Source of the DNA: Epiperipatus broadwayi
Lineage: Eukaryota > Onychophora > Udeonychophora > Euonychophora > Peripatidae
NCBI GenBank assembly: GCA_028023455.1
Contig: JAQFVV010007209.1
Span: forward strand, 1 to 64,000
Direction of reading: 5' to 3'
DNA: 64,000 nt
The first letter of the stretch is position 1. Each line of letters opens with the position of its first letter. The translations under genes and the position numbers were made by a program. Of the stretch, positions 1-11,616 are shown piece by piece. Below the pieces are notes generated by a model. The model saw nothing but the letters and a program-made list of their open reading frames with translations, did no database searches and was not told the DNA's origin.

Positions 1-217
1 CAAAAAATTTGGGTTCTAGTGACCACTTTTTGTATTCATGTAGTAATTTTATGTTGTTTATTCTGAGTATTGTGATATTGTTGTTTAGGTCTCTTTCCTG
101 TTGAATTTGTTCGTGAATGTTCCAATATAAATATTTGTGTGTATATTGCTCTGTTCTGTTAAAAGTTGTTTTATATTGATGGATGATTGATGATATATAT
201 AGATCTGTTGGGGGTGG

Positions 218-721
218 TTAGTCAGTTGGAGTAATTTGAATTAAGCATTTAAGTTTTGGAAATTGATTCATAATGGAAATTACTAGGTTACTTAATTTTT
301 GTGTATAAAAAATGTCAATATTGTGCAAACCTAGACCATTTTTAATAAGGGGTTGATTTAGTCTTTTTGTTGATATTGCAACCACTTTTCTTGACCATAG
401 AAGTTGGTTACAGATGGTTTTAATCTTTTCTTTGAAAGCTTTTGAGAATTTTATTATTGGTAAATAATATGTTATTTTTGTCATTATAAGTTGATTTATT
501 AGCTGGACCTTAGAATATATAGAGAGATATGTTTTTGATAGGGAGGTGACAATGCGTTGTGCTTCTTCTTTTAATCTATTTTGGATTAAACACCTCATTC
601 CGGTTATTCCCAGATGAAACGGGAATCCTAAAAAACATGTTGGTTTTGCTTTGTAAATGGACATGCATGGTTTTCTGGTAAACATAGACCAAGAAGTAGT
701 CTTTTCTGGATTAAACTTCAA
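218..721 (-). pseudogene. LINE post-RT region
   Basis: This 167-codon open stretch follows the YMDD box. It contains a LGFPFHLGITGM segment (thumb-like YLG block), QRIVTSLSKTYLSIYSKVQLINQLI and a basic LNQPLIKNGLGLHNI segment, which is typical of the C-terminal part of non-LTR retrotransposon polyproteins. It is separated from the RT by a frame change near 730-800. Coding similarity probably continues toward position 1, but the sequence there is too decayed to call. Confidence 0.65.
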
Positions 722-800
722 TTTGTATTATTGCGTATATTCTTTAAGAATTTTTTGTAATTGTGGTAATTGTTTTTTTGAATTGAGAAAAACAGTGATG

Positions 801-2306
801 TCATCCATATAAGCCAAGCAAGCTATATATTGTGTAGTGCTGGGTACTTGAATGCCGGTAAATGTTTTTTGGATTTTTTTCTATTAAAGGATTAATATAT
901 AGAATAAATAACAGTGAACTGAGAGGAGAGTCTTGGGATATGGATTGGGTGGGAACAAATAATGGAGAATTTTTTCCATTTAATGTTATGTGTATTTCTC
1001 TGTTGAGAAGTAGATTTGCAATGATGTACAGATGTGTCTTGGGAATAGATGTAATTCCAAGCATGTCTAGCAATATGGAAATGTCTACTCCATTGAAAGC
1101 TCCCTCGATATCTAGTTGAACTGCTATTGGACTATATATTTTTTTCCGTCTTGTTGAATCCAGGATTGCTTTGAATAATGCTGCTGCTTGAATTGTGGAG
1201 GAGTTCCTTTTGGCAAATTGAACTTCTGATATCAGTGGCATTATATGTGGTTCTATTGTTTCTTTTATTATTTTTTCAAGAATTTTTATTGGCAAAGATT
1301 CCATGGAAATTGGTCTGAGTTCTATGAGGGATGGGGTAGTTTTAGATTTTTTGTTGAATGGCATTATTGCAATGGGGTGAACTCCCTCCACATCCTGAAT
1401 TTCTTGAGATAGGTAGTTTGCTAGGTTGCACAGATATTGTGCTGTGTATTTACTTAGATGTTTTAGTATGAATAATGGTATTCCAGGACTTCCTGGATGG
1501 CATGCATTTGGTATTGTATTTAGTTTTGTCAGGAAGTCATTTGTTATGAAAGGTTTTTGTGTTTCTGCTTGTCCAAATAGCTTGGAGTGTAATTTAAGTG
1601 GTGTTTTAGATTGGAGTTTGATTTTAAAATGCTCAAAAATAGGAAGGATCATATTGTGTCCTGTATATGTGCCATCTTTTGTTCCTATTGCCATTGGAAC
1701 TTTGATGATTGGTGGGTTTCCCAGTGCCCATTTAATGTAATCTCTGGTCCATGTATGTGGTTGGGTTATGCATATTTTGCTTTTTTTGATTCTCAAATAT
1801 TCTTTTAGTGTTTCACATGTTTTGTTGTATGTCCTTGTTAGACCATGTATATACTGCTGTGTTTGATGTGATGGCATAATCATGGTTATTTGTTTATGAA
1901 TTTCATTTGCAAGTGTCAACAATTTGGATGGTGGTGGTTGATTTTTTGTCACATGTGAGATATTGAATGATAGAATGTTTATGTATGCCAGATATTGTTG
2001 TATGGGGTTGAGATTCATATCTTTTATTTTGTTTAGCATTATGTATGTTTCTGAGAAAACAAATTCTGGTGTGGTTGTTGGAAGTAGTACTCTGATTGTT
2101 CTTGTTAGTGGGAGAAGTGATGTCTGCATTTGTGTGAGGTTTAGTGATACTATTTGTGCTGAATGGTCTAATAAAGCTGTGGGGGTTAATTTTATTGCTA
2201 TCTGGTGGTGCAGCATCGGGGAGTAGAAGCATAGATAGATGAGTGATGAATGACAACCATTGTGAAAAGATATTGTATTCATTGGTAGGAAGCCTTCACC
2301 ACCCAT
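801..2306 (-). pseudogene. LINE reverse transcriptase domain
   Basis: About 480 usable codons cover the end of EN, a linker and most of the RT. Recognisable RT blocks are a PGSPGIP segment (finger block), ELRPISM (block 2), LDIEGAFNGVD (motif A, with the first catalytic Asp) and SQDSPLSSLLFILYINPL (motif B, normally QGSPLSP). The catalytic motif C reads YMDD at 800-811 but lies in another frame, because a frameshift around 865, in a poly-T region, throws the last 20 or so codons off. The missing Gly in motif B and the frameshift mark it as dead. The parent family would be a target-primed reverse transcriptase. Confidence 0.8.
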
Positions 2307-2321
2307 CAGTGGTATGGATAT

Positions 2322-2687
2322 TCAGTGAAGCCATTTTTCTATAAATTTCTGATACAACATGTTGCAATCACCAATCAATATTGTTGGGTTTGCTGTACTT
2401 GCAAGTATGGAGTTTATGTTCATTATTATAGTGTTAATTCGGCTATCTTGAATAGGCAGGTAAACCAAAATTATATTGAGGTTTATAGTTTTATGTTGAA
2501 AAGTTGTAATTAGTAAGTTAGCATCTATGAATATAATTTTGAAAGCTGTGAAAGGGCAGTTTGTTGAAATAAGCATGCCTGTGCCTGCAGAAGGTGATGA
2601 AGAGTCTCTGGAACAGGCACAGAAGCCTTCTTTGGTTAAATATTTTGCTGGATCAATTTGTGAGCCAGCATAGATTTTTGTCTCCAT
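2322..2687 (-). pseudogene. LINE apurinic-type endonuclease domain, fragment
   Basis: This 121-codon open stretch reads like the middle of an APE-type endonuclease, which nicks target DNA to prime reverse transcription. It begins METK, where E and K match the ETK metal-binding segment. A GTGMLIS strand follows, then VYLP and a GDCN segment in the place of the usual GDFN. The reading frame breaks near 2320 and resumes in the downstream RT frame, where a His-containing stretch leads into RT. The domain N-terminus is not recognisable upstream in this frame, so the copy is incomplete. Confidence 0.7.
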
Positions 2688-2823
2688 TAATCTAAGTATG
2701 TGAAAACCATTGTTTAAATTTTGTAATTTTTTGGGTCGAGTTTAAACCCCTAACATTCAATGCGCCAATTTTTAACTTCATTAAATTGGTGTTTGGTGGT
2801 TACATTTATTTTCAGGTTTTGAA

Positions 2824-4293
2824 TTAAAAAAAAAATTGTTCTATAGTGTCTTCATAATTTTGTTCGGTTTCTTCATCTATTGAGTTATTTGATTGATTAT
2901 CTTGTATTGTGTCACTATCGTCTTCTTCAGTTTTAACTCTCTTGGCTGTCCTATTCTTTTTTGGTGGCCGTCCTGGTTTTCTATTTGTAGGTGTGGTATT
3001 TTTTGGTATTTGTGGAAGGCATGGCATTCTTAAGTCCATAATAGCTTCAGATGTTTTATTTATAATTCTTGTTCTTTGTATGTGCTGTGTTTGTGCTGTT
3101 TCATCATTTCTATTGCTATCTATTTCATTGGTGTTTTTTATCGATTCCATTGTATAATTTTTTTGTCTTTCTTGATTCAGTTCTCTATCATTTATTTTTG
3201 TTTTAACAGTTAAATCCAAAATGTGATCATCTCCAGTTATGTTTTTGTTGTTTAGTTCCTCTAATTGTTGGTTTTTTATGCTCTCTTGTGTTTCCATTTT
3301 TTCTTGAATAGATGTTTGGATCACTTGATTGTTGTTTGTAGTTAATTGGGGTTTGTTTTTGTCTGTGTTATTTTTTTGTTTTTTCTTTTTGCTACAGTTT
3401 GCTGCAATGTGACCCCACTCTCCACAGATGAAGCATTGTGGTCCTAGGCCCCTTATATATATATATATTTAGAATTGCTTCTTGGTTTATGACTTGTGTG
3501 GGGATATTCTCTGGTGCTATTGTTTCATAGAGTTTCATTTTAAAAGTAAAACTATTACTGCACACTGGAATAGTTGTATCAGTAAGTAAAATAGGTTTAA
3601 ATATAATACTTTGCCAAACGCTTTCATCATATTTTGAAAGTCATTTATATTATAGCCAAAATAAGTATTTTTAATAGTGCCTGTAATAAAGTTTTTAAGG
3701 TTTGGATCTACAACTATTAAAGCATAATTTCCTATTGTTTTGATCTGAGTTAAAAATTTATTTTTTTGATAATCTTCAAAGAATTCTAATGCCAAATATC
3801 TAGAATTGGGGTGTTCCCCTATGCTTGAAATTGCTTCCCAACTCCCATTTGCTGTTATAGCTTCATATAACATTTCTCTTGGGAATTTGTAAAGAGTTAG
3901 GTTTTTATCAGTCGCAGCCAGGACAATCGATCTGTTTGAAAAAAAAATTTTAAATGTGTTGAAAAGCTTGTTCGGTATTGTATTATTAAATTCGGTGTTT
4001 ATTGTTATTAATTCTTCCTGAGACCAAATAGTCGATGGGGGCTCAGAGTTGTTTTCATAACCTAGATTTAGTTCATTCATATCATCGGTGGTTACTCTTC
4101 GAAATCTACTAGCTGCAATCGAGTTTGAGTGAGTTGTTATAACTTTATTTTGAAAAGTAGCTTTTGTTACATTAGCATAAGTTTTAAAACTATTATTTAC
4201 GTTTCCATCGTTGGAGTTTATATTGGCACCATTCACATTTGAATTTTTTAGCTGTGCCGCCGCCATGTTTGATATATATTCGACGATTTTCAA
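2824..4293 (-). pseudogene. LINE ORF1 (gag-like, CCHC knuckle), frameshifted
   Basis: The first 240 or so codons (4293 to about 3590) encode an Asn-rich N-terminus and a domain that may be an RRM-like fold, which is an inference. Near 3590 the frame slips and gives a hydrophobic tail ending at a stop (3535-3537). The genuine reading continues one frame over (about 3550-3470) and returns to the original frame across a (TA)n tract at 3453-3470. Just downstream is a CX2CX4HX4C zinc knuckle at 3394-3435 (CFICGEWGHIAANC), then a Lys/Asn/Thr-rich basic tail with PGRPPKK and KRVK motifs ending near 2824. Zinc-knuckle ORF1 proteins bind the element RNA. Two offsetting frameshifts make it a pseudogene. 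Confidence 0.75.
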
Positions 4294-4656
4294 TCTGTGT
4301 ATTTACATTGTTGTTTTTTTTTTTTTATTCTCAATATTTTCTTTTTAAATACAATTTTTTTTTTTTTAAACTTATGTTTAAAATATTTTCGGTTAAAAGT
4401 GTAAAAAAAACGAATTACCTTTGAGTTTTCCGACTTTTTAAAAGTTTTTTATTTAGAGGTTCGTTGGCATGTTGTACTCGCTGCACAGCAGGACCGCAAA
4501 TATTATTAAAAAAAGCTTGTTTAGAGCTATTAGCATGCTCTTAATTTTACATATTTGTAAGTGCAAGCTATATATAAGTCATGTGACATCTGACTTGTTA
4601 TTATTGCTATTATTATTATTATTATTATTATCATCATCTCTTTTTCACCTAAAGCA
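4294..4656. other. Unassigned T-rich spacer with short (TTA)n
   Basis: This spacer lies between two divergently oriented LINE copies. It has homopolymer T runs (4314-4324, 4357-4368) and a short (ATT)n tract around 4601-4632. I see no coding or RNA feature. Confidence 0.5.
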
Positions 4657-6893
4657 TTGAGAATGATTCGGTTTTGCAATTTGTTGAATTTAAAACAATT
4701 TAATCCATACACCAATTTTAATGATCACACATTGGATTATATTCTCAGTAATTTTCCTACAATTGAATGTTTAACTACTTCTTCTTTTCCTTTTTCCATT
4801 GATTTGCATCAACCTCCCTTAGAATTTTATATTAATATTAAATTTAATAGACTCTGTCCCTTTAAAACTATGAAAAGAAACTACAGAAAAGGAAATTATT
4901 TGGGTCTTTGTTTGCAATTATCTAATTTTAACTGGGAAAATTTGTATTCTTCATCTGATGTAGATTTCTGTATGAAGTTTTTTGAACGATCATTTAGTGA
5001 ACTAATTGACAAATACATTCCTAAAAAAATTTTTTTAACTAACCATTTTCCTCTCTGGTTTTCAGTTTCTCTTAAAGAAATTATTAAAAGGAAATCATTT
5101 CACCATCATAAATATTGGAAAACTAAGAACTTACATTATTATAACAATTTTATTAATTATAGAAGATTGTCAAAGGTTATATATCATAGAGATTTTTAAA
5201 AATTTATACAAAATACTGAAAGTCATATTTCTGACAATCCTTTGCAATTTTGGTCTCTAGTTAAGGATTTAGGTATTATAAAAAAATTACAGGGTAATAA
5301 TTCTAATCTAGTCACTGATGATTTTTCTCATTATTTCTCAGAGCTTTTTAAACAATCTAATTCTTTTACTGATTTAACTGAAAATAATGATCTAGTTGAA
5401 GAAATGATAACATTTGATTCATTTATTGAATCTGATGTTATTTTTGCTATTGGGCAGCTTAAATTACATTCTAGTGTGGGCCTTGACAATATTCCAGCTT
5501 TCATTTATAAAGGATGTGCTGAATACATTGCTTCTCCTCTTTTGCATATTTTTAATTGCTCTTTGGCAAATGGTACTTTTCCTACATCACTTAAAATTGC
5601 TAAAGTTGTTCCTATTTTTAAGAAAGGATCTAGAAATTTGGTGACTATAGGCCTATTTCAATTCTGCACACTGTTGCTCAAATTTTTGAAAGATGTTTAT
5701 ATAATAAAATTATCTTGGAGGTCTCTAAGGTTTTAGCACCAGAGCAGCATGGATTTTTGCCTAATAGGTCCATTGAAACAAATTTGCTAACTATTTTTGA
5801 TCACATTTCAAATTCAATTGAGAATCAATCTAGGCTAGATGTTGTTTATTTTGATATGTCCAAGGCTTTTGATAGAGTTAATCATAAAATTCTTCTTCAG
5901 AAGCTTTGTAGGTTAGGTTTTTCTAAATTATTAATTAATTGGTTTGACTCTTTTCTTAGGGATAGAATATCTTGTGTGAGGTTTAATAGTAAATTGTCAT
6001 TACCATATTATTGCATCACTGGGGTGCCTTAAGGCAGTGTTCTTGCACCTTTATTATTTAATGTATACATTGATGACCTAAAAACATGCATTAAATTTTT
6101 ACATCTTCTATATTATGCAAATGATTGCAAAATTTTTAAGCATATTTATTCTATTAATGACTGTTTTTTACTTCAAAGTGATATAGATAATTTCTTGAAT
6201 TGGTGTGAATATAATTATATAGACATAAATATGGATAAGTGCTCCATTGTCTCTTACTCTAAAAAATCTGAAGTCTTAAGATTTTCCTACTATATTGGGG
6301 ACTCTAAAATTATAACAAATGATCACCAAAGAGATCTAGGAATAATATTTTCCAATAATGGATCTTTTCATAATCACATTAATTTTATGGTGAATAAATC
6401 TCTTAAAATTATAGGAGCTATTTACAGATATGGAAAAGCATTTAATAAATATACAAAGATTAAACTTTTTATATCTTTAGTTCTTCCCATATTGGAGTAT
6501 GGCTCAATTATATGGAATCCTCATAACAGAACAGATATCATAAGAATTCAGTCTGTTTTTGACAAATTTGCAAAATTAAATAGTTTAGGTAGTGAACACT
6601 ATATTGATTTACTGCTGAGACGAAAAACAAGAGATCTCAAACTTCTTCATAAATTCATCTCCCAGAATATTTCTCTATCTAATTTGCTTTCTAACTTAGG
6701 GATTAAGAAACAGAATTATAACACTCGTACTCACAATGTTTTTGAACTGAAAATTTGTAAATCTGATGTATTAAGATTTTCTCCTTTATTTCGTTTACCT
6801 AGAACTTATAACAAAGATTTTGGTAATGATGATGTTTTTAATTTGGATTTTAAACAATTCACTAAAGTCCTCATAAAAAAATATTATCCTTGA
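4657..6893 (+). mobile_element. Decayed Jockey/CR1-like LINE (EN end, RT, C-terminus)
   Basis: This is a 5'-truncated non-LTR retrotransposon. The first part (4657-5199) matches the C-terminal EN and linker (FNDHTLDYILSNFP, then SSFPFSIDLHQPP in place of the usual SDHxP). The second (5242-5736) holds LKLHSSVGLDNIPAFIYK and KVVPIFKKGSRN. The third (5715-6893) holds APEQHGFLPNRS, VVYFDMSKAFDRVNHKILL (motif A), a YANDC motif C and EYGSIIWNP. Interruptions are a stop at 5199, a frameshift between 5640 and 5715, and an in-frame TAA at 6030-6032 just before GSVLAPLLF, a CAA-to-TAA change. Motif C reads YAND instead of YADD. The element ends close to a (TTTA)n/(ATT)n tract that may represent its expanded tail. 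Confidence 0.85.
5715..6893 (+). pseudogene. Jockey/CR1-like RT and C-terminal domain
   Basis: Apart from one nonsense codon (6030-6032), the frame is open from 5715 to 6893. It covers RT motifs 2 to C, the thumb (QRDLGIIFSNNGSFHNHI) and the conserved C-terminal block with LPILEYGSIIWNPHNRTDIIRIQ and RRKTRDLKLLHKFI. The second Asp pair is changed (YAND at about 6110-6123), which would destroy polymerase activity. Codon use is AT-rich like the surroundings, so there is no sign of recent transfer. Confidence 0.8.
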
Positions 6894-6954
6894 TTTCATT
6901 TGATATATTGCCTTTTTATTTATTTGTGCATTTTATTGTTTTTCTATTTTATTG

Positions 6955-7160
<206 letters not shown>

Positions 7161-7219
7161 ATGCTTATTTAGATTTGTATCTAATAATTACATTACTGTG
7201 TAATCTATAATTGGCTAAA

Positions 7220-7314
7220 TCTTCTTCTTCTTCTTCTTCTTCTTCTTCTTCTTCTTCTTCTTCTTCTTCTTCTTCTTCTTCTTCTTCTTCTTCTTCTTCT
7301 TCTTCTTCTTCTTC
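7220..7314 (+). repeat. (TTC)n microsatellite
   Basis: About 31 near-perfect TTC (GAA on the other strand) units. An echo of the motif follows at 7337-7353. GAA/TTC tracts of this length can form triplex structures, which is general knowledge. Confidence 0.95.
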
Positions 7315-9690
7315 AATTAAAAAACTGCTTATTGTTCTTCTGTCTTCTTCTTCAGTGATTGAAATAAATTGGTAATTCAAAGTGGAATGTAGAAATTGAA
7401 TTGGTTATTGATGGCTAAGTGAGGGTAGGTGGGGTGTTGGGAAAAATTAGGTGGGGGGGGGGGTAAGTGTTTTATTTTAAATTTGGGAATTATGGAAATA
7501 GAGGTTGTGGGGTTGAGCTGGCCTCGTGTATTGTTGAGTTCGAACTTTAATTTTGTGAATTAGATGCTTCGTTAAAAATCATCCTCATCCCTCTTCGTCT
7601 TTCTCTTCTTCAGGTGCTTCTTTAAATTATCATACTCATTTATGAAGTAAAATAATTTAAAACAGAACTATTAACATTAAGCTAAAATTATAAAGTTACT
7701 CATGACCATTATTTAAGATTGATAAAATAAGTTTGCTACGATTAACATTCTTTAAAATATGTGCTAAGTCACCTTGAAATCTATATTTAAATTATCTCAG
7801 TTGCCAGTCATATACTGCATGAATTGTTATTAAACAGATTAAAATAAAACATTTATTTAATTAGTATTTTTTGTTATTATTGTTTGGGTTAAAAATTTAT
7901 ATATAGGAATGAGTGTGAGGATAATTTGTTTGTATATGAATAATCATTTTATATTTTTATTGTTGGGATTGATTATATTTATGCTATTATCTATTGATTA
8001 TTATTAAGTTTTGATTATTATTATGGGTATAGGGGTACCTCATATGATTATTCTGATTGATGTGATTATTATTATTATTATTATTGTGAAATGTAAAAAC
8101 ACAATATTGTTTTCAAATTTTTTTAATTAATTAAAACATGTATATGTTTTCAAAGGGATTAGAGAGCTAAAAATAAAAACTCTGTTTTTAATCAAGCTGC
8201 TGTTATTATCTTAGATGAGTCTATAAAAGGGCTGGTAACAAATTAGCCCCAGTTTGGATAATGATTTTGAAGAAAGCAGTATGTTGTTAGCTGTAGCAGA
8301 GAGTTGGCAATCCAGTTGCCATAAACTGACATAGCTGAAAGCAAGATAGTAGTCTGTTTTCCTTAGCAAGAGTTTAAATTCCCATGGAGAAAATGACCCA
8401 CTTTTTCATGCTGAAATTCATAGCCTGAAAACTATCAAACCAAGACAGCTGCTTGCCTGGAACAATCCTAGGCAGAAAGAGACCAACTACAGACCAAGAT
8501 TTTACATGAATTATGTACTTTTACCTGATAATGACAACAAACTTGGATTATATTTTTGTGATGGCTTAAAAAAACTAACTTGCCCAAGAAAAAACCAGCT
8601 GAATAAAAAAGTAGTTATACATATGTGGCTGTGTCTACATATGTGAAGAGAAGCACAGATAAACTTGCGTACAAAAGTGAATTGTTTTTCAATAATTTAT
8701 TTGATGGACATTTTAAATCTATATTTTTAAATTTAAAGACATTTATAATTAGTTAAGAGGTAACCTAATAAAAAGCTTTCTAACCTCTCAAAAATTGACT
8801 ATACTTTTTTAAAAAAAGAATTAAGAAAGCTGTAATAGAATTTGACAAACTGAGTTTTTTTTAAAAATATTGATTAAAAATGTAAATTTTATGTATATTC
8901 AAATGCAATTTGTAATTGTAGAAATTATTGTTATTTATTATTTGACAAAATTAAATTTATAAATAATCTGTGTGCACAATCTGTGCACACATATATCTCA
9001 ATGCTTGTCAAATAGGGCATATATGCAAATTTAAGCCTTTTGTTATTGAATATTAATTGTATATACCTAAATTGCGCATCTGTGCACATATACATGTAAA
9101 GTTTAATTTTTTTTTTTTAATAATCATTTTATGTAAATTGAAATGTATTCCTTGTATATTATAAAACACATATAAGTGTTTATAGAAACTAATTAAGAAA
9201 TAATGCAATTGATGTAATAACTTGAATTTTGAAGTAATCTTGTAAATTACAGAGGGTTGACTTTATTATTGTGTACCTTTCAAAATCAGAATCCTTATAA
9301 GACCTTAATTATTATTTTTTTATTAATAAACCTGTATTTAATGGTTAAAAATGGTTTCCATCATCTCTTGGTCACATACAGTAATAGATCTTGTGTTCTC
9401 TGAGCTAGATTAGAACACAGATAAATGGGGATGTGTATTTAGTGCTTTGGGGCATCTAGAGATGATCAATCATCATCCTGGTTGGTGCAAAAGAGGATAC
9501 TCTTTAAAGCCCATGCACTATTATTTTTTATTTTACTTTTGTCTTATTAAAAATTTAAGTTTATAGTTGGCCAGTACAAGTGGCCTGAGCATTGATTATG
9601 ATCAGCATAGTTTAATGTCCCAACATTATTGTTTGATTCTTATGTATTCTGATGGATGGGGACTAAGCTGGTGCATCAAAATTATGTTTA
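7315..9690. other. Gene-free AT-rich region
   Basis: No credible open frame. A 7451-7461 poly-G run and scattered short ATT tracts (8065-8084) are visible. The segment 8235-8660 has more balanced composition and complexity than its flanks, without an open reading frame; it could be an untranslated exon, a decayed repeat or a non-coding RNA. Nothing else is recognisable. Confidence 0.5.
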
Positions 9691-9694
9691 AATA

Positions 9695-9830
9695 ATTGCC
9701 CAAGGTGGCAAAGGCTCAGTAGTTAGCCTGGTATACAGAAGACCCATTTCCAATCCAGTCACAAGGTTGACCGTTGATTTATTGTACTGATTTGTTTATT
9801 CCCATCAATGATGATGATGGATGGTTATTT
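9695..9830 (+). repeat. tRNA-related SINE-like repeat with (GATGAT) tail
   Basis: The segment GGCTCAGTAGTTAGCCTGG near 9711-9730 resembles a Pol III box A. ATTTCCAATCC near 9746-9756 sits where a box B would be, spaced as in a tRNA. An unrelated body follows, ending in an ATGATGATGATGG tail at about 9809-9822. That tail resembles the 3' tail of the RTE LINE further right, so the repeat may be RTE-mobilised. Box B is degenerate and only one copy was noticed. Confidence 0.5.
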
Positions 9831-11440
9831 ATCTTGAAAATTTATTTATACTTACTTTTACTTTATAATGCTGGTTGAATTTATAATTATATTTTAGTTG
9901 ATCTTCTGAGTTAGCTGGCTGATCTCACAATGATTTCTCAGAGATTTTCTAATCTCATGCTTATAAATATATATTACTTATTATACTCTGTAAATTATTG
10001 ACTTTGTATTGACTTGGGGTTGATGTTGATTTTGCCATCACCCCATGTTCACTCTTTTTATCCTACCACACTATCCCGTTACAATATATATATATATATA
10101 TATATGGGTATACTACTCCATCACATATTCTTGAAAAATTTTGATAAAAGTATCTGAAAAATACAAATTAACCCAATATGAATTTCACACTAAATCAATA
10201 CTTATTTGTTGATTCAGATTACAATCTCTGGAATGTCTTCATTATTAGTTGAGTATTTATGAACATCAAATGATTCCACTTCGATAATAATCTATCAAAC
10301 TTCACAATTTTTGCAAAAGTTGTGAGTGCAAAAAGTTTGATCCTCATAAATTAAAATATAATAACATATGTATATATAAAGAATAATATAATTTAATTCT
10401 CATACTTGTATATAATGGCAGTTACAATGTAGATTGCAATTGTAAAATAGTTCTAACACATTGAAAAGGGCAAAAAATAATATTTGACGAAAAGAATTTT
10501 ATTGTATATTATTGCTGTTATATAAAGACATATTATATTGTATGATTTATTTAAATATATCATAATTTATAAATTTCTTCAAATGTTCAAATTCATTCAA
10601 CTTCTAATATTTTAAAACACGTTTAGCATATGGAGAACTGTTGACAAACGCTAGTATTAATGAATATACATAAATACATATAGATGTATTTTCCAAATAA
10701 AGCTTTTACAATACCTTTTGATTTATGTATGAAGTTAAATAACAACATTTAATATAGTTTCAGCAAATCTAATGGATCAGTTATCAATAAATATTCAAAT
10801 ACAAAAAAAGAAGATTGATTGAGATATATAAATAAAAGCAATTAACAAAATATATAAATTCACAAGAGTTTAAAAAGTATATTTATTGACATATCAAGGT
10901 TCTTTCACCTTTACAATAACTAGAAGAAAGAAATTTAACCCCGCTAATTGAGATATATTTATATATCCTACAAACAATTTTGAACGTTAGATTTATGTAA
11001 TAAATGTTCCAAGTGTAATTTTCTTATCTAGTTCTCTGCTTACATTTCTTTCCAATATAATTTTAAAGTAAGGTTATATTCTTAATGATGTAGCTGTTAG
11101 GATTAATTTTTTTACTCAACTATTTTTATTATTTATCTTATGCTAGATCACTAAGTAATTTCTCTACACATTCTAGATTATTTATTTACGATTTTTCTCG
11201 AATTCATTTATTTTCTGAATCAGACTCGACAATTTAAATTTAAATTCAGATTTCTATTATTATAAAAATACTTGAACACACTTTTTATTTAGAATTTACA
11301 TTTTTTACAATTAAAATAAATTAAAATTTTTTATAATAAGAATCGAAATTACAACATATTTATATGTTAAAATATTCCTCGCGCGGGATAAAGATATGAA
11401 TACTGTAGTACGTTTGTTGCTGGTTATTATTATTATAGCC
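9831..11440. other. Gene-free AT-rich region
   Basis: Only AT-rich unique-looking sequence with a (TA)n tract at 10085-10105. No coding, RNA or repeat feature is recognisable. Confidence 0.5.
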
Positions 11441-11616
11441 CTGCATGGGACAGCGGCATATAATTTTAAGAAATTAATATAACTCTCCTAGCAGTGTTTT
11501 TATTAAATTTAATTGAATATTTTGCAGTACATCTTCATTTAAATGCCTTTAACTGATGAAAATAATATCATTTCCAATTGTTTTTTTTTTTTAGTTCTTA
11601 TTAAGATAGCAAATGA

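Larger units (their letters stand above)
1..4293 (-). mobile_element. Decayed APE-type LINE, ORF1-EN-RT, runs off left edge
   Basis: Reading the minus strand from 4293 downward, the order is an ORF1 with a CCHC knuckle, an apurinic-type endonuclease, a reverse transcriptase with a YMDD box, and a post-RT region that continues to the window edge. This is the standard layout of an I/Jockey/R1-group non-LTR retrotransposon. Several frameshifts and stops separate the parts, so the copy is inactive. The 3' end is not in the window. The exact clade cannot be settled by eye; the two-ORF layout and the LDIEGAF-type motif A fit the I/R1/Jockey assemblage better than RTE. Confidence 0.85.

Noticed and set aside
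862-2226. Plus-strand open frames across the left LINE (862-1119, 1426-1740, 1963-2226)
   Set aside because: They are antisense to the recognisable RT coding frame.
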